This document shows positions 27,115-35,128 of a stretch of DNA of 64,000 bases, piece after piece. The position numbers were made by a program, and so were the translations under genes. Numbering within the stretch: the stretch's first letter is position 1; every line of letters begins with the position of its first letter. The notes below the pieces were generated by a model that saw nothing but the letters and a program-made list of their open reading frames with translations, had not been told where the DNA came from and did no database searches. The stretch is from CBDCZY01 sp965224745 (GTDB taxonomy: Bacteria > Pseudomonadota > Gammaproteobacteria > Methylococcales > Methylomonadaceae), in contig CBDCZY010000002.1 of the NCBI GenBank assembly GCA_965224745.1, forward strand, positions 806,001-870,000, written 5' to 3'.

Positions 27115-27591
27115 TAAAAATTCCTCATTTAATTGAGGTTTCGTTTAATTCTACTGTGTCAGATTACATCATTCATTTTTTCAAAGATCGTCATTCCGAC
27201 AGGGATTGCGGGATCCAGACTTCATGGATGAATTTAAGCTTGCCATCCGTGGCGCTGGATACCCGTTCCCGACGAGTATGACGGCCTATTGTTAATCTGA
27301 CAAAGTAGAATTAACTCTTCAATAGATTATCAGAATTAGATGACTCAGGTTGTGTTCCTTACCTTTTTCCGTCCCTGGTTCCTGGATTCCGTCAATCCCT
27401 GTCGGAATGACGAAGATAGGGAGTGTCTTCGTTGGCTGTTGCTTTGTTGCTTGCGTATCAATTTTCCATTTATCCGGCTTTCATTTGTTCCTCTCCTTCC
27501 TTCTCTGGCAGCTGGTTTCCGGCCTCTGGGAATGACGGGGCGTTGGTTTTACCCTCATCCCAGCCTTCTCCCAGAAGGGGAAGGGGTAATT
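27115..27591. other. Intergenic region with MITE and palindromes
   Basis: About 480 bases. Holds MITE family 2 copy 2 (27146-27313) and the palindrome ATTCCGTCAATCCCTGTCGG-AAT (27386-27408). I see no gene. The overlapping plus-strand frames lack start signals and run through repeats. Confidence 0.5.
27146..27313 (-). repeat. MITE family 2, copy 2
   Basis: 168 bp with ends TAATTCTACTGTGTCAGATT-A and the complement TAATCTGACAAAGTAGAATT-A. The interior has the GTCATTCCGACAGGGATTGC palindrome and GGATACCCGTTCCCGACGAG. Opposite orientation to copies 1 and 3. Confidence 0.85.
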
Positions 27592-28029
27592 TTATTTTCC
27601 CGTTATTTTTTTTAAAAATTGGCTAAAGGGTGCGTTTAGAAATCCCAGTACAAAAAGGTATTGTTCTTCTGTCACAATGTTTTTTACCAGCATGATATCT
27701 ATCTTCATATACTCATGCACTATGGTATTTCTAAGGCCAATCACTTTTTTCCATTCCTTTAGTTCCTGGTTATTGATCAATCTCATGGCTTCCATTTTTT
27801 CAAAAAGCTCATAGCCGCTGACCGGTACTTTTTCTTCCTTGGCTTTTAAAATCTGCCTGGCTTTTCCAATTGATTTTTCAATAATAATCTGTAATGAATG
27901 CAGCATCGCTTGTTCTTCAATCAAAGATAAATCCGCATGATTGATAATTTTGTCATGTAATTCATTGAGAACTCTGCTCTGTTTTTCCGCCAGTTTTTCG
28001 GTTTCTTGCTGATAGAGATCAAGATACAT
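27592..28029 (-). CDS. hepT: HepT-like HEPN toxin, pair 2
   Basis: 145 residues from the ATG at 28029 (MYLDLYQQETEKLAEKQSRV); the longer frame to 28143 would run through mntA. HEPN helices with the motif R-x4-H-x-Y in GLRNTIVHEYMKID. It overlaps the 3' end of its mntA by about 11 bases. This is the last pair of a run of three on the minus strand (30389 to 27592). It is more diverged than pairs 1 and 3. Confidence 0.83.
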   Translation of the reverse strand: MYLDLYQQETEKLAEKQSRVLNELHDKIINHADLSLIEEQAMLHSLQIIIEKSIGKARQILKAKEEKVPVSGYELFEKMEAMRLINNQELKEWKKVIGLRNTIVHEYMKIDIMLVKNIVTEEQYLFVLGFLNAPFSQFLKKITGK

Positions 28030-28432
28030 GCTTGAGATTCCAATAATAATCTTCCAGGTTTGCCCAAACTCTATTGTAATAATGAGGTAAAGCCAAGCTA
28101 TTTTCGCCTGCAATCGGGATACCTTCTTCAACAATGGAGGCATTAATACCCAGCCCTCCGCGGTATAGGTCTACAAGATCAATTTGGTCATTATTAACCG
28201 CTAAAGCCTTGGCAAGCAGATGGCGTACTTCCTCTTGAGCACCCAAATTATGCCAACCATCGGTGTTGTCTTTGAACTGAATAGCGATATCCCAATCACT
28301 GTGTTCATGACTATCGCCTCTGGCCCGGCTGCCAAATAACAAGGCGATTTCTATATCATCACGCAAACTCATCACTTTTTTTAACGTAAGAAGAGCTGAT
28401 AAGGGCTGTTTTATTTCGGTTTGACTCTTCAT
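28019..28432 (-). CDS. mntA: MntA-type nucleotidyltransferase antitoxin, pair 2
   Basis: 137 residues. LLFGSRARGDSHEHSDWDIA gives G34-S35 and D46-x-D48. NNDQIDLVDLYRGGLGINAS carries the third acidic residues. The predicted antitoxin AMPylates HepT. It is separated from pair 3 upstream by MITE family 2 copy 3, so it probably has its own promoter within 28433-28496 or reads through the MITE. Confidence 0.83.
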   Translation of the reverse strand: MKSQTEIKQPLSALLTLKKVMSLRDDIEIALLFGSRARGDSHEHSDWDIAIQFKDNTDGWHNLGAQEEVRHLLAKALAVNNDQIDLVDLYRGGLGINASIVEEGIPIAGENSLALPHYYNRVWANLEDYYWNLKHVS

Positions 28433-28751
28433 ATCATTAAACGATGTAATCGCTTTGTTTACCGGACATTTTTATTTCATTAATGGTTTAAAAAATTAAT
28501 TCTACTTTGTCAGATTAACAATAAGGCCGTCATACTCGTCGGGAACAGGTATTCAGCGCCACTGATGGCAAGCTAAAATCCATCCATGACGTCTGGATTC
28601 CGGCAATCCCTGCCGGAATGACGATCTTTGAAAAAATGAATGATGTAATCTGACAAAACAGAATTAATCGTAATAGTTTCACACTTAGTTTTCTGGCTTT
28701 CCATCCCTGGATTCCGGCATTCCTTGACGGAAGGACGAAGCAAGCTTGGTT
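28433..28751. other. Intergenic region with MITE copy 3
   Basis: About 320 bases, half of it MITE family 2 copy 3 (28497-28665). The remainder, 28666-28751, includes another GGATTCCGGCATTCCTTGAC partial palindrome. No gene. Confidence 0.5.
28497..28665 (+). repeat. MITE family 2, copy 3
   Basis: 169 bp with ends TAATTCTACTTTGTCAGATT-A and TAATCTGACAAAACAGAATT-A, and interior palindrome ATTCCGGCAATCCCTGCCGG-AAT. It lies exactly between two MntA-HepT pairs. Confidence 0.85.
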
Positions 28752-29192
28752 TTATCTGTCATTCGGCCCCAAATCAGGGGAAATTCGAAGCAAAAAATCA
28801 GTGATAAATTGATATTCCTGGTTTTTTACTATTTCTAAAATGACATTCCATTCGATATTCATATATTCATGGACTATTCTGTTGCGCAATCCGATGACGG
28901 AATTCCACCTTTCAAGCATTGTTGGATCAATTAGATCTTGTCGAGTTAGGTCATCGAACGCATCATAGGCAGATACAGGAACCGGCTTATTCATTGCTTT
29001 TAGCCATTGCTTGGCTTTACCAATAGCGTTCTCTATCAATATCTGTATTGCGTGAAGCACGCCGTTTTGTTCCAAACGGGACAATGGTTGCCCTGCTTTC
29101 AATCGCTGGCTCACTTCGTTAAGCAACGCCGTCTGTTCTGCAGCAATATTCGCTGTTTCAGCTTGGTAGAGATCAGTTCGCATAAATCTCAT
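28752..29192 (-). CDS. hepT: HepT-like HEPN toxin, pair 3
   Basis: 146 residues (start MRFMRTDLYQAETANIAAEQ; an ATG three codons later is equally possible). R-x4-H-x-Y in GLRNRIVHEYMNIE. It shares long identical runs with pair 1 (SRLEQNGVLHA, ILIENAIGKAKQ), so pairs 1 and 3 derive from one duplication. It overlaps its mntA by 20 bases. Confidence 0.85.
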   Translation of the reverse strand: MRFMRTDLYQAETANIAAEQTALLNEVSQRLKAGQPLSRLEQNGVLHAIQILIENAIGKAKQWLKAMNKPVPVSAYDAFDDLTRQDLIDPTMLERWNSVIGLRNRIVHEYMNIEWNVILEIVKNQEYQFITDFLLRISPDLGPNDR

Positions 29193-29568
29193 TCCAATAA
29201 AAATCTTCTAAATCACGCCAGGTGCGTTGCAGAAAGTAATTCCAGGCGAGAGTATTCTCTCCTTTTAGCGCGACCCCTTCTTCGGCCACTGCCGCACGGA
29301 TTGTGAGCCCTGCCGATACTAAATCGATCAAATCGATTTGATTTTCCGGCACTGATAGCTGTTTAGCTAACTGGCGTCGTAAATGTTCTGTTTTGCCTAA
29401 TCTTTGCATGGGTTTCAGGGATTGAATCCAGCGAATCGCGAAATCCCAGTCACTCGACTCCGTTTCCTTGCCGGTGGCGCGACTGCCAATCAACACGGCC
29501 AACTCCAGCTCGGTTTGTTCGGCAAGCTGTTGTTTAATTGCATCCAGCAAGGCTTTAGTTGTACTCAT
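29173..29568 (-). CDS. mntA: MntA-type nucleotidyltransferase antitoxin, pair 3
   Basis: 131 residues from the ATG at 29568 (MSTTKALLDAIKQQLAEQTE). The frame opens earlier at 29613 but would overlap hepT of pair 4. LIGSRATGKETESSDWDFAI gives G28-S29 and D40-x-D42. NQIDLIDLVSAGLTIRAAVA is nearly the same as in pair 1. Seven bases follow the pair 4 hepT stop, so pairs 4 and 3 are probably one transcript. Confidence 0.85.
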   Translation of the reverse strand: MSTTKALLDAIKQQLAEQTELELAVLIGSRATGKETESSDWDFAIRWIQSLKPMQRLGKTEHLRRQLAKQLSVPENQIDLIDLVSAGLTIRAAVAEEGVALKGENTLAWNYFLQRTWRDLEDFYWNEIYAN

Positions 29569-29575
29569 AACCGGG

Positions 29576-29995
29576 TTATTTCTTACCCAGTTTAGTACTT
29601 GTTTCCATGACAAAGGAGTACAAGTTTAGATAGGTTTTATGGGTCACAATGGTTTTGATCACTTGTTCATCCAAGTTTAAATAGTCATGCACAATAGCAT
29701 TTCTCAAGCCAATAATCCTTCTCCAATCTTGCGCTTCACTGGGTGGTATTAATTGCAGTTCCATCAATTTTTCAAATACCGCATACGCATCAGCCGGTAT
29801 TACTTTATTTTGCTGCTTTAACCAGTGTTTGGCTACCCCGATGCAGGCTTCAACTAAAGTTTGGAGTAATCTTTCTGCGCCTTTGCGCTCTACTCTGGTC
29901 CATGTTCGTTCTTTTAATATTTGGTAAAGGGTCTCTAAATCTTCCGTACTTTCCTTGACGTGCTGCTGAATGGCTTCGACATAAGGGTTAAGCAT
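29576..29995 (-). CDS. hepT: HepT-like HEPN toxin, pair 4
   Basis: 139 residues, MLNPYVEAIQQHVKESTEDL onward, with R-x4-H-x-Y in GLRNAIVHDYLNLD. It diverges from the other three in the N-terminal helices. Its start overlaps the mntA stop by 8 bases, the usual MntA-HepT junction. Confidence 0.83.
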   Translation of the reverse strand: MLNPYVEAIQQHVKESTEDLETLYQILKERTWTRVERKGAERLLQTLVEACIGVAKHWLKQQNKVIPADAYAVFEKLMELQLIPPSEAQDWRRIIGLRNAIVHDYLNLDEQVIKTIVTHKTYLNLYSFVMETSTKLGKK

Positions 29996-30389
29996 AATGT
30001 TTTCTGTGATAGCAGTAATCTATTTCCCATTTCGACATGATTTTTTGTTCCTCGGTCATTCTTCGATACTCGTTGTTGATATAGAGCACCGTGTTGTCCT
30101 GAACAACAGTATAAGCCAGTGGTAAGGGGATCTGATTTATATCAATAATTGACAACGGGACTTGCAGTTTTTTATTCCATTCCATCGCCAGTAATTCTGG
30201 ACGTAACCGTCTTTCCAACGGATCTTCAATAAAACTCTTAAAGGCTACTGCTAAATCATAATCGCTGTTGTTGTTGGCGTTATTCCGGGCTTGCGATCCA
30301 TATAACCAGACCACTTCGATCTCAGCATTGTTTTTTGCCATACGAATGATGCCTTTGATATGTCGATTTTGGTCGTTAAGTTCATCCAT
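29988..30389 (-). CDS. mntA: MntA-type nucleotidyltransferase antitoxin, pair 4
   Basis: 133 residues. WLYGSQARNNANNNSDYDLA gives G31-S32 and D43-x-D45. It is the first gene of the three-pair array, reading leftwards. Compared with pairs 1-3 the C-terminus is different (VVQDNTVLYINNEYRRMTEE), a form closer to generic MNT-domain proteins. The promoter should be in 30390-30450. Confidence 0.83.
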   Translation of the reverse strand: MDELNDQNRHIKGIIRMAKNNAEIEVVWLYGSQARNNANNNSDYDLAVAFKSFIEDPLERRLRPELLAMEWNKKLQVPLSIIDINQIPLPLAYTVVQDNTVLYINNEYRRMTEEQKIMSKWEIDYCYHRKHYA

Positions 30390-30597
30390 AAATTATGCTT
30401 GAAAAATTCAATGGCTAATATTAAAAAAACCAAGTTTTAATAACTGTTTTGGATGCTGGTATTGGCAGAGGTTTTACTTATCACTTCTACAGCAATTTCT
30501 GGTGTTTTTGTTCTGTATCTCCTTTTCATGCCAATAAATCTACATTATCAAACTAATGTACTAACATGTTATACCCGCCTGGAAGCGGTTATCCACT

Positions 30598-31258
30598 TCA
30601 GTTTTTTATGGTCTGAGCATTAGGTGCAATACTGCTTTCCTTAATTTGTCCTGTGTGTGTAAAAGTGTCAACTTGTCCATTTTCGTAAACTATCCATACT
30701 TCATGAGCGCCTTTTGCAAGATAGAGGTTAACTTTATCCTAAATAAATCAGTTAAAACCTAAAATCAGCTAATGACTTTTACAACTTACTAATTTTAAAT
30801 ACTTTATTTTACTGCGCCGCAGTTGAACCACTCACCAAATGGGTGAAAATGTTAAATTTATAAAAAAATAATTTTCAAAGGCTTATAGGTAAAATTAAGG
30901 TTCAACTGATTTTTTTAGGTTTATCCGCTATTTCTTGCTTTGAGTTTGAGGGAGAAACAATTTCAACACAAATCTCTGGCGCCTTGGGATAGGGCGTTTC
31001 ATAAGCAAATGTTTTTATAAATTCATTTGAAGCCCAGGCTACATCAGCTACTTTAACTCCTTCAGGTGTTTGAATAGAACATTCAGAAATAACTTGTCCT
31101 TTTGGTAATTTATTGGTTAAGTTATTGCCAATCTGCATTTGTATGCGTCCATGCTGATTGGAAGCTGGACCCATAAGAATTTTGCCAAATTTGTCTAGTT
31201 CAATTTTGAAGGGCAGGTTTTGTAGTAATGGGTTGTTGATCACTTCAGACCATTGCAT
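30598..31258 (-). pseudogene. Uma2 gene split by a MITE
   Basis: From 31258 the frame reads MQWSEVINNPLLQNLPFKIE, the PD equivalent VKVADVAWASNEF and catalytic KAPEICVEIVSPSNSKQEIA-DK. The MITE at 30738-30919 then adds PKKIS and a stop. Beyond it the frame resumes KVNLYLAKGAHEVWIVYENG and ends TIKN-stop at 30598. Removing MITE plus one TTTAT duplication rejoins both parts in frame. The first metal ligand region has VAD in place of VPD. The truncated 118-residue product still contains most of the catalytic core. Confidence 0.85.
30738..30919. repeat. 182-bp MITE, copy B
   Basis: Reverse complement of copy A (26783-26964), with no mismatch seen. Terminal repeats CCTAAATAAATCAGTT and CCTAAAAAAATCAGTT. 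Target duplication TTTAT at 30733-30737 and 30920-30924. Identity of the copies indicates very recent movement. Confidence 0.9.
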
Positions 31259-31342
31259 TGTATCGCTCCACTATCCTAATCAATAAATTTCTATTTAGCA
31301 TAATTTATGTTGGTGATATTAAGGTAAGACTCAACTGAATTA

Positions 31343-32278
31343 TCACTTGTCACTCCCTTCCTGTAACAACTGTTTAATGTCTGTTGCGGTCAAACCGGTT
31401 ACTTCTGCTATGGTCTCAATAGTAGCCCCTGTTTTTGCCAGTTTAAACGCGATGCCTTTGGTCGCTTTGTTCATGCCTTCAACCATACCTTCTGTTTTTC
31501 CTTCTGTTTTTCCTTCTGCTTTTCCTTCTGCTTTCCCTTCGCTATAGCCGTCACCAAATGAGGATTCGAACATACTGGCTTGATAATGGAGGTCTTCCTG
31601 GTAATGCTCGTAAGCTTTCTGCTCTTCTTCAGGTAACTTCATAATACTCAATTTTTCTTCGGCTTCTTTTAACCCCTTGGCACTGAAGCTTTCTTTTATT
31701 TCTTCATTCTTTAGGAAGTAAATCCATTCGTCTAAGGTATCTTTGGCAATGTCGTTAAAGCGGTTGATTTTTATCAGGTAGTATTCTGGATAAAGTGATT
31801 CTATGGTGCTTTTTTTGAACAATTGTTTTTGTTTTTCATTTAATTCCAGCCGATCGTGTTGATGCAATCCGATAAAGTTGGTGGTGCCTTTGTAGATATA
31901 ATCTGCTCCACTGCCGAGGTCAAAGTAGAGGATGTTGATGGAGATAACTTTAGTTATTTCAGCATAAGCACTGCCTGCTTCCATGTATTCTATAGCGGTT
32001 TTCGATACACCATAGAATATGCGCTGTAAGTAGTCATATTCCCTGTCATATTGTATTTCTATGATGATTATTTCTTCTTTGCTGTTACGTACTTTGAGGT
32101 CAACCCGGTTAAATTTGTCGGCATGATAGGTTTTGTTGCTTTCACTTTCCAAAACTTCCAATATAGCGATGTCTTCCTTAAGCAATTCGCTCAGGAACCC
32201 TTCCAAGATGCCAAAGTTGGCTTTGCTGCGCAATAAGCGCTTAATAGCCCAGTCAAATGTGATAAGTTTTCTTTTCAT
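31343..32278 (-). CDS. Rpn-family PD-(D/E)XK nuclease, copy 3
   Basis: 311 residues, the only Rpn copy here with its own C-terminus (ATDIKQLLQEGSDK). D60, E74 and Q76 as in copy 1, and the first 230 residues differ at only a few positions. The tail has an expanded 12-bp repeat giving EGKAEGKAEGKTEGKTEG, where copy 1 has EGKAEGKVEG. The 5' flank (TTTATATCAACGGCGTT) is also shared with copy 1, so the duplication included upstream DNA. It is flanked by the protease gene upstream and the split Uma2 downstream. Confidence 0.88.
   Translation of the reverse strand: MKRKLITFDWAIKRLLRSKANFGILEGFLSELLKEDIAILEVLESESNKTYHADKFNRVDLKVRNSKEEIIIIEIQYDREYDYLQRIFYGVSKTAIEYMEAGSAYAEITKVISINILYFDLGSGADYIYKGTTNFIGLHQHDRLELNEKQKQLFKKSTIESLYPEYYLIKINRFNDIAKDTLDEWIYFLKNEEIKESFSAKGLKEAEEKLSIMKLPEEEQKAYEHYQEDLHYQASMFESSFGDGYSEGKAEGKAEGKTEGKTEGMVEGMNKATKGIAFKLAKTGATIETIAEVTGLTATDIKQLLQEGSDK
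31490..31545. repeat. 12-bp tandem repeat inside Rpn copy 3
   Basis: Four consecutive TTCTGYTTTTCC-type units, coding in-frame EGK(A/T) on the minus strand. Copy 1 has two units at the same place and the fragment at 25898 one, which points to slippage. Confidence 0.75.
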
Positions 32279-32369
32279 TTTATATCAACGGCGTTAAATA
32301 ACCTTTACCTCTTTTGATTTAAATTCCCTCACCCAATCCTCTCAAAGTCATTGAGTTAACGAGTTTTCC

Positions 32370-32475
32370 GTTCTCCCTGAGCCTGCCGAAAGGTTGAGCG
32401 GAAATTCTGAGACCTTAGGTAAAGCCGTTCATACTTCGACAAGCTCAGTACGAACGATTTAATTGATTTCATTGA
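32370..32475. repeat. REP-like palindromes upstream of Rpn copy 3
   Basis: GTTCATACTTCGACAAGCTC-AGTACGAACG at about 32427, preceded by a degenerate inverted partner CCTGAGCCTGCCGAAAGGTT-GAGCGG at about 32376. The same unit is found beside the other Rpn loci. Confidence 0.6.
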
Positions 32476-32568
32476 TTATCTCTTCCTCACCGTCTCCCTT
32501 ACGTGGTTATGTTACGCAGTTTTCCAATCACCCTGGAATAAGAAATGGGTCAGAGCCATTTAATGCTA

Positions 32569-32988
32569 TTATTTAATTTTCTTTTTTGCCATATATTTTG
32601 ATTTTGGATTAACATCTATAGTTTGTAGCTTTGGTACTAATACGACATCCATATCTTCCATAGGAATAGACCCCAATAAAACTTCAGATTCACCTGGAAG
32701 TACAACAGCATTACAGCTAGTGGTTCTATTTTTAAAATTAATTATTAATGGCCCGACGACCTCCATAATTTGCAATGAACCATCAGCAAGTTCTGCTTCC
32801 ATTGTATCCATAACAGGCAAATCTAGTTGAGCTTTAATATGTTCATTGATACACATCATGTATGTACCACTATCAACTAATGCTGTTACATTTTCTTTTT
32901 TAATATCTTCCTTGGTGATGTATCCTTTCCTTGCTAATTCAAAATCCCCAGCACTGACTAATTCTAAATCCGCATAAATTAATCCCAT
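32569..32988 (-). CDS. Retropepsin-like (clan AA) aspartic protease
   Basis: 139 residues, intact. Start MGLIYADLELVSAGDFELAR, catalytic motif TALVDSGTYMMCINE, then AELADGSLQIMEVVGPLIIN and LLGSIPMEDMDVVLVPK. Single-lobe aspartic proteases of this type need to dimerise. Targets are unknown. Compared with the two broken paralogues it has a 12-residue insert before the active site and is the most diverged. It is the first gene of the third trio (protease, Rpn, Uma2, all minus strand). Confidence 0.8.
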   Translation of the reverse strand: MGLIYADLELVSAGDFELARKGYITKEDIKKENVTALVDSGTYMMCINEHIKAQLDLPVMDTMEAELADGSLQIMEVVGPLIINFKNRTTSCNAVVLPGESEVLLGSIPMEDMDVVLVPKLQTIDVNPKSKYMAKKKIK

Positions 32989-33376
32989 ATTCCAATCCTT
33001 ATTTCTTGTTTGTGTGCATTTTGTATTTTAATAACTAAAGTTTTGGAGTTAAAAATTACAATTAACACATTGATTAACAAAGAAATGTTAGTCCTAAAAA
33101 AGTATAACATTAGGTTGGCTTGGAATCACCTGAAAACTCGAATAGGGCGCACATGAATAATGCCTCAAAACTGTCCACTTTACCAGTTTTAGCGGTAGAC
33201 TTTTTACAAGAAAGTGGGAGTTTTGATTAGATCTGGTGTTAGATAAAAATCTGAGGTATTCTGTTGCAGATTATCCTGCAAGATGAATTTACAACGAGAA
33301 ACTCCTGTTTTAGTTTACTTTTTTGCTCCTTAACAATTCAACTATCCTGTTACAAGCCTTACCATCATTGTAAATG
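32989..33376. other. Intergenic region with relics
   Basis: AT-rich DNA upstream of the protease gene, then unassigned sequence to about 33309, then a wecB 3'-end relic (33310-33372). No whole gene. Confidence 0.4.
33310..33372 (-). pseudogene. wecB 3'-end relic
   Basis: Reads DGKACNRIVELLRSKKVN-stop on the minus strand, homologous to the wecB end GDGKACSRIVEFLRGQKVN (before its IS1 insertion). Only about 20 codons remain. It suggests a second wecB-like gene or a duplicated segment, since lost. Confidence 0.6.
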
Positions 33377-33630
33377 ATTGTGGGCTTCACTACCTCTTTG
33401 AACCAGTGGTTTGTACGCCTGCAGCAGGATGGAAAAAAGGTCAGGTAGAAAACCATGTCGGTAATGTTAGAGAATGGCTATTCACTCCGCGAGCCAAGTT
33501 TAATAACTTTGCTGATTTAAACACCTGGTTGGCACGGCGCTGTGAAGAGCTTAGCCGCCGAAAACATCCGACGCTACCTTCTCAAACCATTGCTGAATGT
33601 TTTCAACAGGAACAAGAGCCTTGTTTATAA
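33377..33630 (+). pseudogene. IS21-family transposase (IstA) fragment
   Basis: Reads LHYLFEPVVCTPAAGWKKGQ, VENHVGNVREWLFTPRAKFN, LNTWLARRCEELSRRKHPT and TIAECFQQEQEP. This is the end of the integrase core and start of the C-terminal region of IstA, including the conserved E of GQVEN. The N-terminal half and the istB gene are absent. It is joined directly to the wecB relic. Confidence 0.75.
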
Positions 33631-33757
33631 AATTTCTATATTTATGTTATAAAGTAAGAATATAGTTGTTTACTACCATAAATATGATAGTCCTAAATAG
33701 TCCTTTTACTTATACAAATTAAGAACGAAAATCTATCTGTCACTTGGGAGAATTATA

Positions 33758-35128
33758 ATGAATTATCTTTCTAAACTAATCCTATTTTCAATAACGATTA
33801 CTATATCCGTATCTAAGGTTGCAGCCGAACCCATTTCAGAGCTAGTCATTGATGATAATGATTTTTATTCGAGAAACTCAAAAAAAGAGTTGCTTGGAAA
33901 ACTATTAATGTTTGACAAGATACTTAGCGGCAATAAGAACATTGCCTGCGCTTCATGTCATCATCCGTATACTTTTACTGGTGATGGTTTGTCATTATCT
34001 GTTGGCGAGGGTGGAACAGGTTTAGGGATTCTCCGTGACACTGGAGCTGGGAAGGATGCAATTATTGAGAGGGTGCCAAGAAATGCTCCGCCCATCTTCA
34101 ATCTTGGCGCTAAAGAATTTACCAAGCAATTTCATGACGGACGAGTGGAGGTTGATCCTACTCAGCCTGGCGGATTTAGATCACCAGCAGGCCCTCAACT
34201 ACCAGAAGGACTTGATAATGTATTGGCTGCCCAGGCTTTATTCCCGGTAACATCTGCTACTGAAATGGCCGGTCAATCGGGTGAAAATCAAATTGCCGAT
34301 GCGGCTCATATCAATAAGTTAAGCGGTGAAAACGGTGTGTGGGATTTAATCGTAAAGCGCTTGCAGAACAATACTGAATATGAAGAACTTTTCATCAACA
34401 CATTTGATGATGTTCAGACCGCTAAAGATATCAATATCGTCCATGTGGCAAATTCAATTGCAGCGTTTGAAGCCATTGCCTGGCGATGTACTGAATCGCT
34501 TTTTGATAGATATGTTAAAAACCCCGATGAAACAATCGTTTCAGCTGAAGTTATGCAAGGAGCCGATGTTTTTTACAACCCTGAAAAAGGTAATTGTGTG
34601 AGCTGTCACAATGGCCCTCTACAAACAGACCATCAATTTCACGCGATTGGTGTCCCACAAATTGGACCTGGGAAAGGCGATAATCAAGACGGTTATGCTG
34701 ATGGGCGGGATGATTTTGGCCGGGAAAGAGTAACGGGTTTAAGTGAAAACAGGTATCAATTTCGCACGCCAAGTTTAAGACAAGTGGCATTGACTGGGCC
34801 TTGGGGACATGATGGGGCCTTTAATAATCTGGAAGCCATGATTAGACACCATTTAAACCCTGTTCAATCACTGCTGGACTACGATAAATCACAAGCTGTA
34901 TTACCTTCGCGTGATGATTTGGATGCGGAAGATTTTGCTGTTCAGGATGATACTCATCGGCTTCAAGAAATTACCCAAACCATAGAAATCAAACCTATTT
35001 CGCTATCTGATGAAGACATCAGTTATCTCATCAAGTTCTTGGAGCAAGGACTAACAGATTTCAATCAAATTGATCTACGTAAAAATATCCCAACAAGGGT
35101 TCCGAGTGGTTTACCTGTCTATGATTAG
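33758..35128 (+). CDS. Di-heme cytochrome c peroxidase / MauG-family protein
   Basis: 456 residues with a Sec signal peptide (LSKLILFSITITISVSKVAA). Two c-type heme sites: CASCH at 64-68 and CVSCH at 280-284. The fold is that of CcpA/MauG: KLLMFDKILSGNKNIACASC, then FHDGRVEVDP, FPVTSATEMAGQSGEN and RTPSLRQVALTGPWGHDGAF. It acts in the periplasm, reducing peroxide or oxidising a partner. Ribosome site GGGAG precedes the ATG. It stands alone between an IS21 relic and the exosortase, so its partner is unknown. Confidence 0.85.
   Translation: MNYLSKLILFSITITISVSKVAAEPISELVIDDNDFYSRNSKKELLGKLLMFDKILSGNKNIACASCHHPYTFTGDGLSLSVGEGGTGLGILRDTGAGKDAIIERVPRNAPPIFNLGAKEFTKQFHDGRVEVDPTQPGGFRSPAGPQLPEGLDNVLAAQALFPVTSATEMAGQSGENQIADAAHINKLSGENGVWDLIVKRLQNNTEYEELFINTFDDVQTAKDINIVHVANSIAAFEAIAWRCTESLFDRYVKNPDETIVSAEVMQGADVFYNPEKGNCVSCHNGPLQTDHQFHAIGVPQIGPGKGDNQDGYADGRDDFGRERVTGLSENRYQFRTPSLRQVALTGPWGHDGAFNNLEAMIRHHLNPVQSLLDYDKSQAVLPSRDDLDAEDFAVQDDTHRLQEITQTIEIKPISLSDEDISYLIKFLEQGLTDFNQIDLRKNIPTRVPSGLPVYD

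Noticed and set aside
27340..27626. Overlapping plus-strand frames of 60-90 codons
   Set aside because: They run through ATTCCGGCA palindromes and MITE-like repeats, with no ribosome site or family resemblance.
31490..31545. CRISPR-like tandem repeat
   Set aside because: 12-bp units without spacers, in frame in a coding gene.
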